From assembly GCF_000423225.1 (NCBI RefSeq), contig NZ_AUHO01000010.1, forward strand, positions 248,001-312,000: a stretch of 64,000 nt of DNA, read 5' to 3'. Shown here piece by piece: positions 63,926 through 64,000 of this stretch. A model generated the notes under the pieces. That model did not search any database. It was not told where the DNA came from and was given only the letters and a program-made list of their open reading frames with translations. Each line of letters opens with the position of its first letter. Positions within the stretch are counted from its first letter, which is position 1. This DNA comes from Kaistia adipata DSM 17808. Its GTDB lineage: Bacteria > Pseudomonadota > Alphaproteobacteria > Rhizobiales > Kaistiaceae. The translations under genes and the position numbers were made by a program.

Positions 63926-64000
63926 TGTGCGCTTGCGAAAAGGTCGAAGCTTTATGTTGCAGTGCGAGTAAAATCGGCCGTTTCAGCCGGGGAGGGCACT

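Overview
The window is GC-rich chromosomal DNA of an alphaproteobacterium, most likely of the order Hyphomicrobiales (rhizobia and relatives; a Kaistia-like genus is only a guess). Grounds: an AgpA-like long galactoside-binding protein beside a GH4 MelA, several high-affinity sugar ABC systems, OxyR-AhpC-AhpD without ahpF, a 3-hydroxybutyrate dehydrogenase/patatin pair, pyruvate carboxylase, and short palindromic repeats of the kind common in rhizobia. No rRNA, tRNA, CRISPR or prophage was seen.

Layout. 1-12.6 kb: a galactoside/oligosaccharide locus. A leftward block encodes a GH4 enzyme, an extended family-5 solute-binding protein, two Dpp-type permeases, a fused two-domain ATPase and MelA; next to it are a Gfo/Idh/MocA oxidoreductase and a divergent glycosidase-like TIM-barrel protein, and a divergent AraC regulator closes the locus. 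13.7-18.7 kb: a sigma70-like promoter and cobalamin riboswitch lead into nrdA and nrdB. The NrdB has Phe in place of the radical Tyr, so it is a class Ic (Mn/Fe) type small subunit. A 204-bp miniature transposable element sits between nrdA and nrdB. 18.7-25.3 kb: FadR-type regulator, AraFGH-like ABC system, enolase-superfamily sugar-acid dehydratase and SDR. 25.3-28.2 kb: a small glycine-rich membrane protein, a PAS-PAS-GGDEF protein and a DUF3830 protein. 28.5-33.6 kb: ROK regulator, a second sugar ABC system and another SDR. 33.7-35.3 kb: MhqO/MhqD-like pair. 35.7-41.9 kb: third monosaccharide-type ABC system with two permeases and a GH1 beta-glucosidase. 42-64 kb: mostly housekeeping (MsbA-like exporter, FAH-family enzyme, mtgA-oxyR/ahpC-ahpD, acyltransferase, ispA, ispG, zur, bdhA, D-galactose dehydrogenase, extensin-like protein, a REP-flanked GIY-YIG nuclease, pyc).

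How it works together. Four ABC importers, glycosidases of three families (GH4 twice, GH1, one glycosidase-like) and NAD(P)-linked sugar dehydrogenases plus sugar-acid dehydratase/hydrolase-type enzymes suggest uptake of plant-derived galactosides, pentoses and beta-glucosides with cytoplasmic hydrolysis and non-phosphorylative oxidation. In all four importers a GC-rich hairpin follows the solute-binding-protein gene, which probably lets that protein be made in excess.

The most notable signals are the cobalamin riboswitch in front of a class Ic ribonucleotide reductase, and a family of palindromic repeats that flanks a GIY-YIG nuclease and has twice been the target of the same 204-bp element (12-bp terminal inverted repeats, TGA/TCA target duplication, copies differing at one base by eye).
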